Numbered from the stretch's first letter, positions 24,491-34,823 are shown. The stretch is 64,000 nt of DNA from Candidatus Endobugula sertula (GCA_001723645.1 MDLC01000012.1:1-64000), one strand, 5' to 3'. Numbers and translations: made by a program. The notes: generated from the letters alone by a model not told the origin.

Positions 24491-24598
24491 TGTCCTTGGT
24501 GTACTCTTGGTGTTTGGCTGCATCAAGAGGTGCAGTTTAAGTGGTTGATATATATGTATTTTTTTATGTCCTTGGTTGTGTCCTTGCTATGTCCTTGG
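24491..24598. repeat. Four TGTCCTTGG-type direct repeats near the prophage end
   Basis: TGTCCTTGG occurs at 24491-24499, 24567-24575 and 24590-24598, with TGTCCTTGC at 24579-24587; a further CTCTTGGTG lies at about 24504. The last three are 12 and 11 bases apart, close to one helical turn, so a protein would bind them on one side of the DNA. They lie 131-238 bases from the inferred phage end, the zone of MuA L2/L3 sites in Mu. They may be transposase-binding sites or iteron-like replication sites. Confidence 0.55.
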
Positions 24599-24722
24599 TC
24601 TGTTTATTTTGTGGTTTTTCGGAATTTTGGATTTTACAACCTCTTTAAAAACAAGCACTTATAGTTACAATATCGTAAGGGTATGTTTTAAACGAAAAGA
24701 TTGGTACATTTTGTACGCGGAT

Positions 24723-25646
24723 TTACACATAACAGTAAAGGGTTTCTTCACCAGGCTGTCCCTGGCCTGCATAGGCAAATAAACGGCTGACTGCTGGCAC
24801 ATAACTGACGGGTCCACCTGTCGGTACTGGTAACTCGGTATACTCTACTGTGTAGTTCGAACCGTCAGGTAAATGAATCTCGTTAATCAATCTGTTTTTG
24901 TTGTGAGTGTAACTAAACCCAATATCCCCCGTGTTGGGTGCGTTAGGTGTTGCAATCAGCGACAGTTTCTGTTGACTAACTGCTAGGTGTGTTTCGTAGT
25001 GACTGCCATCAACCTTATCAGCCTGAACGACCCGATAACCGCCATGCATTGAAACCTCAATACGGTTAACCTCATTACTGCGACTGCTGATGCGTGTTAA
25101 TTCACCGCTTTGTTCATCGTAGCTAAAATCCAGGCATTCCCCATAGGCATTGCACTGTTGTGTGAGCCAACCCCGATTGTTCAGGTATTCTATGAGGCCA
25201 CTTTTGTGGGTAATCTCAAACAACATGCCTGGCCGTGAGGAATATTGGATACGAATATTTTTCAATTTTTGATATTGTAGCTGCGGGTTTCCATCTATAA
25301 ATTCGACCCGATGTTTGACGCTATTACTCAGTATCAGTTGTTGGCTGGTGTTGTCATAACGTGATAGGTTAAACGACCAACCGATACCCAGGCCATGAGG
25401 ATCGAGTGTGTCCAGGCTGTTATATCGCAGTGCTAGGATGAAATGTGGGCCTCGTTGCGGTTCAGCGGTCACGCCACCTAGCTCGTACTGATAATTTAGG
25501 CCACCTGTACGTGAATCGACATGTAGGGAACCCGGTGAGTGGTAATGGTGGGCTTTGGAGGTGATCTGACTATGGCCTAATACAGCAGCAGATGCGCTTA
25601 CCAACACGAGAATCAATAATCTTTGTATATACCAAGGTGCTAACAT
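24723..25646 (-). pseudogene. Rhs/YD-repeat protein, N-terminal part, truncated by the prophage
   Basis: 307 codons beginning with a signal-peptide-like stretch (about 8-24, RLLILVLVSASAAVLG). The body has Rhs/YD hallmarks: GGLNYQYELGGV, HGLGIGWSFNLSRYD (about 82-96), CNAYGECLDFSYDEQSGELTRI and FSYTHNKNRLINEIHLPDGS. Rhs-type proteins are normally over 1000 residues with toxin-like C-termini; here the last codons and stop come from phage DNA. The missing part should lie left of the prophage, outside this window. It is a secreted-type shell fragment without a visible toxin. Confidence 0.85.
24726..24730. other. Inferred prophage-host junction
   Basis: The Rhs-type frame reads a normal ...GEETLYCY and then V-stop. 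Read leftward from 24729 the sequence begins TGTGTAAATCC, a 5'-TG terminus as in Mu-family phages. A boundary at 24729/24730 fits best; 24727/24728 is also possible. The matching left junction is outside the window. Confidence 0.6.
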
Positions 25647-26592
25647 AAGTAATGGCTCCGGTTTGTTTACTTCCGTGGATTGGAAGTTACCCCCCTCATT
25701 CCCCTATCACTGAATACATCCATCATTCTCATGGATACATGATGGCGTTTGTGCCATAACTGATATTGAGTATGGCCGAATAGGTGGTGATTAGGTTGTC
25801 ATACTTTTGAATAACGGTGGTCAATCATTAGGGCTTGTTGACGTTTCTCGTTAAACGGTTGAAATAAAAAATAAACCCGTATTACTTATTTTTCCAAAAA
25901 CAACAACACGAATTTGTTATATTCCGATTCATATTCAGTCATGAACGCTGATTGATATTACGCGTGATCATGCGTGAAGAAAATATTTATAGCGAGAAAA
26001 ATATTCACAGTCATTATTGCAATAATATTCATTGCGTCTGAGTCCGAAGATATAGATTTTAGATGCTAATAGCGCCACTATATCGATTGTTGACGTCAGT
26101 AATAACAATCATACTTCACTGCTTTACTCATAGTAAAAAGTATCATAAAAATATGAATATTTCTTTGAAATATTTGTTAAATGCTCTTCATAAAATGAAA
26201 AAATTTATAATCAATTTCAAAATTACTCTAGCAGGCGGTTAATTTTATATAAATAGGATGTAAACCGATATGTTCACAATGCGAGTGAAAGTTAGTTTGA
26301 CATTTACTTCGCTTATCTGTTCTGATCATTTTTATTTTAAACGGAAACTTATCAATGGCATCATTGATAAAATCCATAGCATTAAGCTTGGTTATGTTTT
26401 TCAGAGACATGAATCGCTGTCATTTTTGTTGCATCATCAATGGCTGCATATGACGGCGGATTTTGCTGCCTGTTTTCCCCTAATTAAAGGTTTAGCTGTC
26501 GATGATGTCTCGGTGTTTTTTTTCATAGACTTCTATGCCTTTTACTTGTTTTTTATACAAATACCTTTAACCCGCTTCGCCCGTTAGCTACT
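25647..26592. other. Intergenic, AT-rich, no supported gene
   Basis: This stretch between the Rhs remnant and an IS scrap is AT-rich and full of stops. A 105-codon frame at 26270-26587 has hydrophobic, low-information content and no good ribosome site; I do not count it as a gene. I see no tRNA, array or strong hairpin terminator. Confidence 0.4.
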
Positions 26593-26790
26593 TCACTGGT
26601 GAGATATCATCATTTCACGGCTACCTAAACTTTGGCGACTTTGCTCAAATAGTGCCTTCATACGGCGATGTAAGTGCAGTGTATTGGCGTCAATTATCGC
26701 CTTAAGCCCCTTGCACCAGCCATAGTAATGCTTAGGCAAGTTAAGTATTTTTTCTTCAATGATAGGGAAAACCTGAAAAGAAGGGGATTC
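26593..26790 (-). pseudogene. IS3-family-like transposase remnant
   Basis: Leftward translation gives HYYGWCKGLKAIIDANTLHL, then HRRMKALFEQSRQSLGSREMM before a stop at 26593. The segment with L-F-x-Q-S-R-x-S-L-G-S-R is characteristic of the N-terminal helical part of IS3-group OrfB. No DDE domain, terminal repeats or start remain. It is an old insertion scrap next to the Rhs locus. Confidence 0.5.
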
Positions 26791-26908
26791 AAGGCATAGT
26801 TTGGATGATATTAGAGTGAACAGACTCTAATAGTTGGCAATAAACGTCGTATTAAACTATATATAGCATATCTATGATAGTTAAATTAACCGTTTAGAAG
26901 GTGAACCA

Positions 26909-28558
26909 ATGAATGCGTCTGACTTATTTGTGCAAGCGTTAGAAAATGAAGGGGTTGAAATAATTTACGGCGTTCCGGGAGAGGAGAATCTGGACTTTCT
27001 TGAGGCCATGCGTACGTCTAATATCGAACTGGTGCTTACTCGCCATGAACAAAGCGCAGCGTTTATGGCAGCGACTTATGGTCGCTTAACGGGTAAAGTA
27101 GGTGTTTGTTTAGCGACGTTAGGGCCTGGTGCTACCAACCTTGTTACTGGAGCCGCTTATGCACAGTTAGGTGGTTTTCCTATGATGATGATTACTGGCC
27201 AAAAGCCTATTAAGAAGAGTAAACAAGGACAATTTCAAATTGTCGATATTGTCGACATGATGAAGCCGATAACAAAATATACTCGCCAAATAGTCAATGT
27301 CAATATGATTCCGTCTATGGTGCGAGAGTCATTTCGTTTAGCGCAAGAAGAACGCCCTGGGGCGGTCCATTTGGAACTACCTGAAGATATTGCTGCGGAA
27401 GAAGTCAATGCCAAAACTATCCCTATTTTTGAAATTAGTCGACGCCGTTATCCTCATGCTGACCGTGCGATTTTGGATGAGGCGGCGGAAATGATTAAAT
27501 CTGCTAAGCATCCACTATTACTGATCGGTGCTGGCGCCAATCGTGCGCGTATTTGGGAAGCGTTATCTAACTTTGTGACAGATACTGATATTCCCTTTGT
27601 GAATACTCAGATGGGGAAGGGGGTTATTTGTGGTCATAGTGAAAAATACCTAGGTACGGCAGCACTTTCTGACTCTGATTATGTGCACTACGCCATTGAT
27701 AAAGCCGATTTGATTATTAATGTAGGCCATGATGTTGTTGAAAAACCCCCGTTTTTTATGGAACATGGAGGTGTTAAAGTGATTCATGTGAATTTTAAAA
27801 CGGCTATCGTTGATAATGTCTATTTCCCACAAATAGAAGTAGTGGGTGATATTGCAACGTCTATGGCGCGCCTCGCAAATCGTGTCGGTAAAACAGGGAA
27901 CTATGATTTTAGCTACTTTATGAAAGTGCGTGATCATGTGATAGAACAAATCAGCAAAAATAATGACGTTGATAGTTTCCCTATGAAGCCCCAACGATTT
28001 GTGGCCGATGTGAGAAAGGCGATGCCAGAGGACGGCATTATTGCCCTGGATAATGGTGTTTATAAAGTGTGGTTTGCTCGCCACTACCGTACAACACAAC
28101 CGAATACAGTGTTGCTGGATAATGCATTGGCTACTATGGGGGCAGGTTTGCCGTCAGCTATGGAAGCAGCACGACTTTACCCTAGTCGACGAGTGATGGC
28201 TATTTGTGGTGATGGTGGATTTATGATGAATAGTCAAGAGATGGAAACGGCAATACGCCTTAGCCTGAACCTCGTGGTCTTAATTTTAAATGACAGCTCT
28301 TATGGCATGATTCGTTGGAAACAATATGGCATGGGATTTGAGGACTATGCTCTGGAGTTTAACAACCCGGACTTTGTCATGTATGCCAACAGCTATGGTG
28401 CTAAAGGTCATCGTGTTGAAAGTGCTGAGAGCTTTGTTCCTTTGATTAATCAGTGTTTTGATGAAGGTGGTGTTCACCTTATCGACTTGCCGGTTGATTA
28501 TTCCGAAAACACCAAAGTGCTGATTGATGAACTGAAAAATAAAGATGGGTCATTATGA
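26909..28558 (+). CDS. Acetolactate synthase, large subunit type (TPP enzyme)
   Basis: 549 residues. It condenses two pyruvates to 2-acetolactate (valine/leucine synthesis, or acetoin formation in AlsS types). Visible: N-terminal YGVPGEENLDFLEAM with the catalytic Glu in TRHEQSAAFMAATYGRLTGK, GPGATNLVTG, and the C-terminal TPP/Mg motif GDGGFMMNSQEMETAIRLSLNLVVLILNDSSYG in pattern GDG-x(25-30)-N. No small regulatory subunit lies beside it, which favours an AlsS-like or orphan role over ilvBN/ilvIH. AGAAGGTG precedes the ATG. Confidence 0.88.
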   Translation: MNASDLFVQALENEGVEIIYGVPGEENLDFLEAMRTSNIELVLTRHEQSAAFMAATYGRLTGKVGVCLATLGPGATNLVTGAAYAQLGGFPMMMITGQKPIKKSKQGQFQIVDIVDMMKPITKYTRQIVNVNMIPSMVRESFRLAQEERPGAVHLELPEDIAAEEVNAKTIPIFEISRRRYPHADRAILDEAAEMIKSAKHPLLLIGAGANRARIWEALSNFVTDTDIPFVNTQMGKGVICGHSEKYLGTAALSDSDYVHYAIDKADLIINVGHDVVEKPPFFMEHGGVKVIHVNFKTAIVDNVYFPQIEVVGDIATSMARLANRVGKTGNYDFSYFMKVRDHVIEQISKNNDVDSFPMKPQRFVADVRKAMPEDGIIALDNGVYKVWFARHYRTTQPNTVLLDNALATMGAGLPSAMEAARLYPSRRVMAICGDGGFMMNSQEMETAIRLSLNLVVLILNDSSYGMIRWKQYGMGFEDYALEFNNPDFVMYANSYGAKGHRVESAESFVPLINQCFDEGGVHLIDLPVDYSENTKVLIDELKNKDGSL

Positions 28559-28840
28559 CGGCTAATGATCCAAAGTATTTAAATAGTATCACTGGGCTTC
28601 TTATTCATGGTTATCTCTTTCCATTCAGTGTTGAAATATACACTCCACCTAAAAAATGAGGGCTTAATCTTATCTTTTTGATTGCTATCCGCATTAATAG
28701 GCGCTTTTGCTGAATGGATATGATGGTGTTTTTTTATTATGAATGACAGCAGATGTTTCTTTTTTGAGAATGGTTCTACCATCTGCTTGATTTTGGTGTC
28801 TTTATTGGGAGGACGTTTATCGCTAGAGCATAGAAGTACT
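28559..28840. other. Intergenic between convergent genes, no supported gene
   Basis: 282 bases between acetolactate synthase and exonuclease III, which converge here. A leftward frame at 28579-28917 overlaps the exonuclease end and has no family features. No clear terminator hairpin with a T tract is seen. Confidence 0.4.
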
Positions 28841-29656
28841 CTATTTAAAGTAAGTCCAAACAGGGCAATGATCCGATGATTTATCCATGGCTCGAATTTC
28901 GTAATTAATACCTGCACTTTTACACTTATCCATGAGCGTTTGGGTTGCTAAAATCAAATCGATACGCAAGCCTCGTTTAGGTGCCTGTTCAAATCCTCGG
29001 CTTCGGTAATCAAACCAGCTAAACAGGTCTTTATTATCGGGATAAATATGGCGATAGCTATCTTGTAGCCCCCAGCTATACAACGCATCTAACCATTCCC
29101 TCTCTATAGGTAGGAAGCTACATTTGCCTGTCTTAAGCCATCGCTTACGGTTGTTTTCTCCAATACCAATATCATCATCAGTAGGAGAGACATTCATATC
29201 ACCCATAACAATTACCTGCTCATCAGGGCTGTGATTTTTTTTCAAATATATATTTAAATCTTTGTAATATTTTTCCTTGTTGGGGAATTTAGTGGGATGA
29301 TCCTTATTTTCACCTTGCGGAAAATAACCATTAACTACTGTAACCTCTCCACCAAAGGGGGAAGCAAAACGACCCGCAATAAAACGTTTTTGAGACTCTT
29401 CTGTATCTGTCTCGTAACCTTTCTGTACTGACAAAAAAGGATGGCGGGAAAGCAGAGCAACACCATAGTGTGTCTTTTGTCCATGGAATTCAACGTAGTA
29501 ACCTAATTTTTGGATAGCAGCTATCGGGAAGTCGTCATCAGTTACCTTGGTTTCTTGTAAACCAATGAAATCCGGTTGGTGATTTTGAATAACAGCGTCC
29601 AGTTGGTGCAATCGTTGACGGATACTATTTACATTAAATGAAACCGCTTTAATCAT
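28841..29656 (-). CDS. xthA: Exodeoxyribonuclease III
   Basis: 271 residues, very close to the E. coli length (268). AP endonuclease and 3'-5' exonuclease of base-excision repair. Metal/active-site blocks: SFNVNSIRQRL, LQETKVTDDDFP with the metal-binding Glu, GDMNVSPTDDDIG, and the C-terminal SSDHCPVW with catalytic His. All are intact. Monocistronic, leftward, 51 bases after prc. Confidence 0.95.
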   Translation of the reverse strand: MIKAVSFNVNSIRQRLHQLDAVIQNHQPDFIGLQETKVTDDDFPIAAIQKLGYYVEFHGQKTHYGVALLSRHPFLSVQKGYETDTEESQKRFIAGRFASPFGGEVTVVNGYFPQGENKDHPTKFPNKEKYYKDLNIYLKKNHSPDEQVIVMGDMNVSPTDDDIGIGENNRKRWLKTGKCSFLPIEREWLDALYSWGLQDSYRHIYPDNKDLFSWFDYRSRGFEQAPKRGLRIDLILATQTLMDKCKSAGINYEIRAMDKSSDHCPVWTYFK

Positions 29657-29707
29657 AATTATTGTGGTTCTGGTAGAGTTAGTAATTAGTTAAAAAAGAT
29701 TATTTAT

Positions 29708-31825
29708 TTAAGGCGTTTTTGCTACACGCCCTGAAGGTTGCAGCAATAAATCCACAAAATCTTTTAAGATATAACCAGCTTCCTTAAGAATCGCATCATC
29801 TTTGATATCGATGGTTGTGGTACCCGCATTGGCTGAGCGTTCTTCACTTTTCTTCTTTTCATATTCAGTTAATTCCTCAAATGTTTTGAAGATTGTTTGA
29901 CCTTTTGCTTTACGCCGTTTGTTTTCAATACTTAAAGATTTTTTTTCAATATCTGCTTTTTCTTCAAGACGTTTTTCTTCTTTTAAGTGAACTAACTTTT
30001 TTGAATTGGTTGAATTTATCAGCGCTTTTCTTTCATTTATATAAATAAAATCGGGATTACTATTGACACGTTTTTTATGCAACTGTGATAGGGTACTGAT
30101 AAATTTGTCCAGCGATAAATAGTTACCATGTCTCACTGGAAAAGTTTTACTCCAGGGAAGAGCTGTATCGTAACTGCTTTCACCTACTTCGCTAACATCA
30201 ATAATTTCTGGCATGGCTATATCAGGGATGACGCCTCTATGCTGGGTGCTTTCTCCTGAAACACGATAAAATTTAGACTCTGTCATTTTCAGTTCCCCTT
30301 GACTTTTTAATGGAGTTAACGTCTGTACGGTACCTTTCCCGAAAGATTGGGAACCAACAATTAAACCGCGATTGTAATCTTGAATAGCACCCGCAAAAAT
30401 TTCAGAGGCCGATGCACTTAGACGATTAATTAAAATGACTAAAGGTCCACGGTAGTAGGCATTGTTTTGTGAAACATTACTAGACTTTTGGCCACCATCC
30501 TTACCAATTTGTACGACAGGTCCTTTATCAATAAACAAATCAGTGACTGATGTCGCTTCGTAAAGAGAACCTCCGCCATTATCTCTTAAATCGACAACAA
30601 TACCATCAACTCCCTCTAACTGAAGTTCATTGAGCAAACGATTAACATCTTTAGTTGTACTGCGGTAATTAGGATCGCGCTTGCGGAAAGCCTCGAAGTC
30701 AAGATAGAAGGCCGGAATATCAATAACCCCAACTTTAAATGGCTTATTTTGGTTTGTCAGTGTAATGACTGCTTTTTGTGCAGCCTGGTCTTCCAATTTT
30801 ACCTTGTCACGTTTAATACGGACCACTTTGTATGCAGAGCTATCTGCACTGCCTGATGGTAAAACCTGTAGCTGAACAATCGAATCTTTAGGGCCTCGTA
30901 TCAGATTTACCACCTCATCAAGATGCCAACCCACCACATTCACAATTTCGTCATCACCCTGACCAACACCAGTAATACGATCAGCAGGCTTTAATTCACC
31001 TTGCTTATCAGCGGGGCCTGCTGTGACCAATCGCACCACCTTGGTATATTCATCTTCTGTTTGTAAAACAGCACCAATTCCCTCTAGAGACAGTGACATA
31101 TTAATAGAAAAGTTTTCTGATGTCCTTGGTGAAAAATAACTGGTGTGTGGATCATATAATTCAGTAAATGAATTAATATAAATCTCATAGATATTTTCTG
31201 CATTATTTTTTTGGATTCGATCTAGCTGGTTCTGATAACGCTTAATGAGATTTTTACGACTTTTATCGGGGTTTTCTCCAGACAGTTTCTGATTAAGAAA
31301 GTATGCTTTAATGCGTTTACGCCATTGATCATCTGCGTCTTTTATTGTTTGAGGCCACAAAGCCTCATCGCTATCAATTAGCAGTGTTTCGTCAATGGTG
31401 AAGTCAACAGAGAGTGGAGTTCTTTCTAGCGAATTGATCACCTGTGTTAAACGCTCATCCATACGCTGTTTAAGGCGGTCATAGATAAAGAAGCCTGTTG
31501 TGTTAAGGCCTTTTTTTAGCTCATCATCCAATCTATGTTTGAAATGGCTAAATTCATTAATATCAGATTGAATAAAAAACGATTTGTTTGGATCCAAGCG
31601 CTGAATATAATTGTCTAAAAAGCGCTCTGATAGCTGATCATCTACATCCAAATCAACAAAATGTCTCCTATTCAACGCAGATAATATCTCGCGTGTTGCT
31701 TGCCTTTGGCTTGGAGTACTACTTAGAGATTTTGAATTGAGTGCATAAGTCGGTGCTGTTATATCTATTATTGAGCATAAAAGGTAAGCTTGGACGACCC
31801 CGAAAAACATGGTTCTGACAGACAT
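29708..31825 (-). CDS. prc: Carboxy-terminal (tail-specific) protease, periplasmic
   Basis: 705 residues with an N-terminal signal-like segment (about 6-28). Order: long N-terminal helical domain, PDZ domain (about 245-330, LSLEGIGAVLQTEDEYTKVV), then the S41 core with the Ser-Lys dyad in LSASASEIFAGAIQDYNRG and GSQSFGKGTVQTL, followed by a Lys/Glu-rich C-terminal region. Prc trims periplasmic proteins such as PBP3 and degrades ssrA-tagged or murein-hydrolase substrates. Length fits the E. coli-type Prc (about 680). Confidence 0.95.
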   Translation of the reverse strand: MSVRTMFFGVVQAYLLCSIIDITAPTYALNSKSLSSTPSQRQATREILSALNRRHFVDLDVDDQLSERFLDNYIQRLDPNKSFFIQSDINEFSHFKHRLDDELKKGLNTTGFFIYDRLKQRMDERLTQVINSLERTPLSVDFTIDETLLIDSDEALWPQTIKDADDQWRKRIKAYFLNQKLSGENPDKSRKNLIKRYQNQLDRIQKNNAENIYEIYINSFTELYDPHTSYFSPRTSENFSINMSLSLEGIGAVLQTEDEYTKVVRLVTAGPADKQGELKPADRITGVGQGDDEIVNVVGWHLDEVVNLIRGPKDSIVQLQVLPSGSADSSAYKVVRIKRDKVKLEDQAAQKAVITLTNQNKPFKVGVIDIPAFYLDFEAFRKRDPNYRSTTKDVNRLLNELQLEGVDGIVVDLRDNGGGSLYEATSVTDLFIDKGPVVQIGKDGGQKSSNVSQNNAYYRGPLVILINRLSASASEIFAGAIQDYNRGLIVGSQSFGKGTVQTLTPLKSQGELKMTESKFYRVSGESTQHRGVIPDIAMPEIIDVSEVGESSYDTALPWSKTFPVRHGNYLSLDKFISTLSQLHKKRVNSNPDFIYINERKALINSTNSKKLVHLKEEKRLEEKADIEKKSLSIENKRRKAKGQTIFKTFEELTEYEKKKSEERSANAGTTTIDIKDDAILKEAGYILKDFVDLLLQPSGRVAKTP

Positions 31826-32253
31826 AAAGTTACTTCATTATTAAGAGTTCGTAGATAGTAAATATAACATATATAATAGTATAGTATGCTGGTTACCCAT
31901 GCGGAATATCAATTTCTCCAGTTGAGCTCTTACATGGCAGGGTTATTTTTTCATCCATATAGAAATAAACAACCAATTTTTATGTTTTACATTAGAAAAA
32001 ATTTTTAACTACATGATAAGTATGGATTTATTCCTTTTTATTGTTAGTCCGATGACACCGTGGTTAAACCCAATATCATACATCACGCTTTTCTTGAACA
32101 CTTTCTATAAGTTGCTCGTTTTATACCGAGCCTATTAATAGCATTGATCAACCTGTCGGTCAGGCATTGTTAATGCATGTTTATCAGCATAATATTGATT
32201 GGATGGTATTGGAGGCGTTTACCTCCATTGAATGCATACTACTTTTAGTACCT
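31826..32253. other. Intergenic, about 430 bases, no supported gene
   Basis: AT-rich region between prc and the permease pseudogene. A rightward run near 32130-32230 reads like protein (DQPVGQALLMHVYQHNIDW) but has no start or ribosome site and could be a gene scrap. No RNA gene or array is visible. The prc promoter should lie in the first 100 bases. Confidence 0.35.
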
Positions 32254-33479
32254 CTAGTTCTGGCTCATTACAAATGACATCATAGGCGGTAATAGCAATA
32301 AAGTCAGTGATGTTATTATGCCAATAAGTGGTACCCAAGCAGCCACTTGGAACCCTTGGTGACTTTCCTTTCGTTTGATAATGAGTAAAGCACTATTAAT
32401 TAACAAAAAGAGGCATAAAATAATGGTGCTGGTTAGTTTGGCCAGTTGCGACAGAGGTAGCCATAAGGCAAATAATAAAATTAATAGGCTAATAAAAACA
32501 GTGGCTACTATAGGGGTTTGCGTTTTCGGATGTATTGTAGCCAAAAATGACCAACGTTCTGATTCACGAGTGAGACCATAAACTACTCGTGGCGCCATTA
32601 ACAATTGTACTATCGCACCATTAATAATGGCGATAAGACTAATCAGGCTCATGACCCATGCCGGTAGCCAAGTTGACGATGATACTAAGGTCTTTAATGG
32701 TGCCTTGCTACTAGCCAGAATATCTATTGGTACGGCAACCACTGATACGGTAGCTATTAATAAATAAATAATCGTTGATGCGACGATGGCAATATAATGG
32801 CTTTAGGGAGTGTAGTAGATGCCTCTTCGACTTCTTCTGCCATATTCACCATATCTTCAAAACCAATGAATGCATAAAAAGCGAGCAATGTTGCTCCGAT
32901 TATACCAGACCATGAAAAATCGATGAGGCCGTGTGCCCATCGTTGCCAATGTGCGGTGACGGTTAACTCATTGGTAGAGACCACAATAACCAGTAATAAA
33001 CCCAATAATTCTAATAAGGTCACAGCGACGGCAAAGCCAACCGATTGTTTAACACCGCTACAGGCCAGCAAACACATGAATACTATTGTTGTAGTAATAA
33101 TGATATATTCGATACCACCAAACAGGTCTATAAAGTAGCCACTAAAACCCTTTAATAAAGTCGCAGCAGACACTAGGCCTGTCAATACAACAGACCAGCC
33201 TACCAGTTGTGTTAACCATGCTTTTTGGAAAGCTTTTTCAATATATGCCGCTTCACCTGCACTCCGTGGGTAACGGCCAACCAACTCCGCATAAGATAGC
33301 CCAGTGAAGCCGGCTATCACCGCGGCTGTTACGAATGCCAATGGGGACCAAGCACCCGCTTCTGCGGTAATTTCACCAATGAGTACATAAATACCAGCAC
33401 CCACTATCGTTCCCAAGCCATAAAAAACCATGGCGATAAGGGATAGAGTACGTTTTAAAGTGGGGTTATTTGTGTGCAT
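32254..33479 (-). pseudogene. APC-family amino-acid permease, frameshifted
   Basis: Two adjoining frames encode one permease of about 400 residues. The first (from MHTNNPTLKR, or further upstream at 33533) has the APC start LIAMVFYGLGTIVGAGIYVLIG, SYAELVGRYPRSAGEAAYIEKAF and AFYAFIGFEDMVNMAEEVEEA. At about 32791-32796 the frame slips: frame 1 ends PSSHQRLFIY, while the next frame continues IAIVASTIIYLLIATVSVVA as expected for helix 7. One base appears missing. The C-terminal half (32254-32742) is otherwise intact. A real mutation or a sequence error would look the same. Confidence 0.85.
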
Positions 33480-33539
33480 GTGGGACACTCTTAATTCATC
33501 ATAGTCCATGTTGACAGAACAGTGCGCATTCAATAAGTG

Positions 33540-34823
33540 TCAATAGGCTCTGGTTTTAACGCTTGTTTGAAAATAGGCTTTCCACCAACGAATAGTCAGT
33601 GGAACGGATATGTTAAGTAAAAAGCAAGTTATCATTAATGTGTAGAATGCATTGACAGAAATAAGTTGGGTCTGTACATAGGCTATGTCCATAACGACAA
33701 AAGCCAACTCGGCGCGACCAAGCATACCAAAACCAATCATCCAACTCTCTGACCAACTAAACTTGCCAGTATATTTTGCGGCCAGTAAGGCCGATAATAT
33801 TTGTCCAACAAACAAGCCTATAAATAATATAAGGGCGTAAGGCAGGACTTGTAGAATAATATCGCCGTCAAAAAGTAATTTGTTACCCAGCACGACAAAA
33901 AAGACCGGGCCAATCCAGGAAAAGGCAATGTTATCTACCATTTTCAGTGTTTGTTCGAAGTGGATATCTTTTGGTGTTGTGTGGTCTGAAGCGCTTTGAT
34001 CGAAGTATTCTTTACGAATGATTAAACCTGCTATATATGCACCAATAGCGGGGTGCAAACCAAAATAGTGAGCCAATAGAGCAACTAACACAGCAATAAG
34101 TAGTAAAGCCAACATAGTGTGTTTTCCACGTTTGTTTGTTAGTACTTGCTGTAAACTGAATTGGCCAATAATAGGAATATTTTTTATCCAACCTTTACTG
34201 ATAGGAAATAAGATGGCTCCTATAAAACTGACGAATAAAAAAAATAGAGTAGCCTTGGCTGCAATTAATAATATATCATCTATTTTGAGTGAGGCTTGTG
34301 CTGTGGCAATGGGCATTAAGGTGGCCAATAGAGCTAATGAGGCTATATTATCCAATACGGCTGAGGTCATAATGCCCGTAGCGGCAGGGCTCTTATTCAG
34401 ACCTTCGGTTTTTAGTGAAGCCATAGTGAGTGATACGGTAGTCGATGTCATGGCCAGACCACAGAGAAGTGCTATATGAAAGTTGTCCCACAACCATAGG
34501 CTAAAACTATACGCTATACTGAAGGGGGCTATAGCACCAAAAAAAGCGATCCCCCAGCTACGTTTAATACTGCTTAAAAAATTGCTTGTTTCTTCTTCAA
34601 ACCCCAAGGAGAACATAATCGTAATAATGCCCAGTTCTGCAAAACCAGTAATAAAAGTGGGCATTTCAATGGGTAACAAACCTATATTGGTTAATAAGGA
34701 ACCAAAAAATAAATACCAAAGCACAGGGGTTAAACGAGTTTTTTCCGATAATATGGAGGCCAGAAATACACTCAGCCAAATAATGGCAAGAATTTCAATA
34801 TCATGCATTAGGTCTTTATCCAT
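33540..34823 (-). CDS. Monovalent cation:proton antiporter, CPA2 (KefB/YbaL-like) membrane domain
   Basis: I start at ATG 34823 (MDKDLMHDIEILAIIWL); the frame is open to 34865. About 427 residues with about 12 membrane helices. Family motifs: GFAELGIITIMFSLGFEEET (a F-x-x-G-L/F-E helix), AMTSTTVSLTMASLK (Ser/Thr-rich break), MTSAVLDNIASLALLA with the ion-binding Asp, and YIAGLIIRKEYF. There is no C-terminal TrkA-N domain, so it is a short form. Role: K+ or Na+/H+ exchange for pH and ion balance. It follows the permease pseudogene on the same strand. Confidence 0.85.
   Translation of the reverse strand: MDKDLMHDIEILAIIWLSVFLASILSEKTRLTPVLWYLFFGSLLTNIGLLPIEMPTFITGFAELGIITIMFSLGFEEETSNFLSSIKRSWGIAFFGAIAPFSIAYSFSLWLWDNFHIALLCGLAMTSTTVSLTMASLKTEGLNKSPAATGIMTSAVLDNIASLALLATLMPIATAQASLKIDDILLIAAKATLFFLFVSFIGAILFPISKGWIKNIPIIGQFSLQQVLTNKRGKHTMLALLLIAVLVALLAHYFGLHPAIGAYIAGLIIRKEYFDQSASDHTTPKDIHFEQTLKMVDNIAFSWIGPVFFVVLGNKLLFDGDIILQVLPYALILFIGLFVGQILSALLAAKYTGKFSWSESWMIGFGMLGRAELAFVVMDIAYVQTQLISVNAFYTLMITCFLLNISVPLTIRWWKAYFQTSVKTRAY

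Larger units (their letters stand above)
1..24729. mobile_element. Mu-like transposable prophage, partial (one end outside the window)
   Basis: Seen: MuA-type DDE transposase, MuB-type ATPase, Gam, GemA, a DUF1804-type small terminase, Mu gp29/gp30-type portal and morphogenesis proteins and gpT-type capsid, together with P2-type tail genes. The right boundary is set by an Rhs-type gene that loses its reading frame at about 24729 and by a 5'-TG end read leftward from there. The left end is beyond position 1, so the 5-bp target duplication typical of Mu cannot be tested. Modules point in different directions: tail leftward, head rightward, early leftward, repressor rightward. The transposase carries an in-frame stop, so I infer the prophage is defective or only conditionally active. 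Confidence 0.93.

Noticed and set aside
24491-24598. Repeated TGTCCTTGG units as a CRISPR array
   Set aside because: Units are only 9-10 bases with 2-3 base gaps and no spacers or cas genes; they look like protein-binding sites.
26270-26587. 105-codon frame between the Rhs remnant and acetolactate synthase
   Set aside because: Hydrophobic AT-driven composition and no conserved pattern; treated as intergenic.
28579-28917. 112-codon leftward frame after acetolactate synthase
   Set aside because: Overlaps the start of the exonuclease III coding end in another frame, has no ribosome site and no family-like content.
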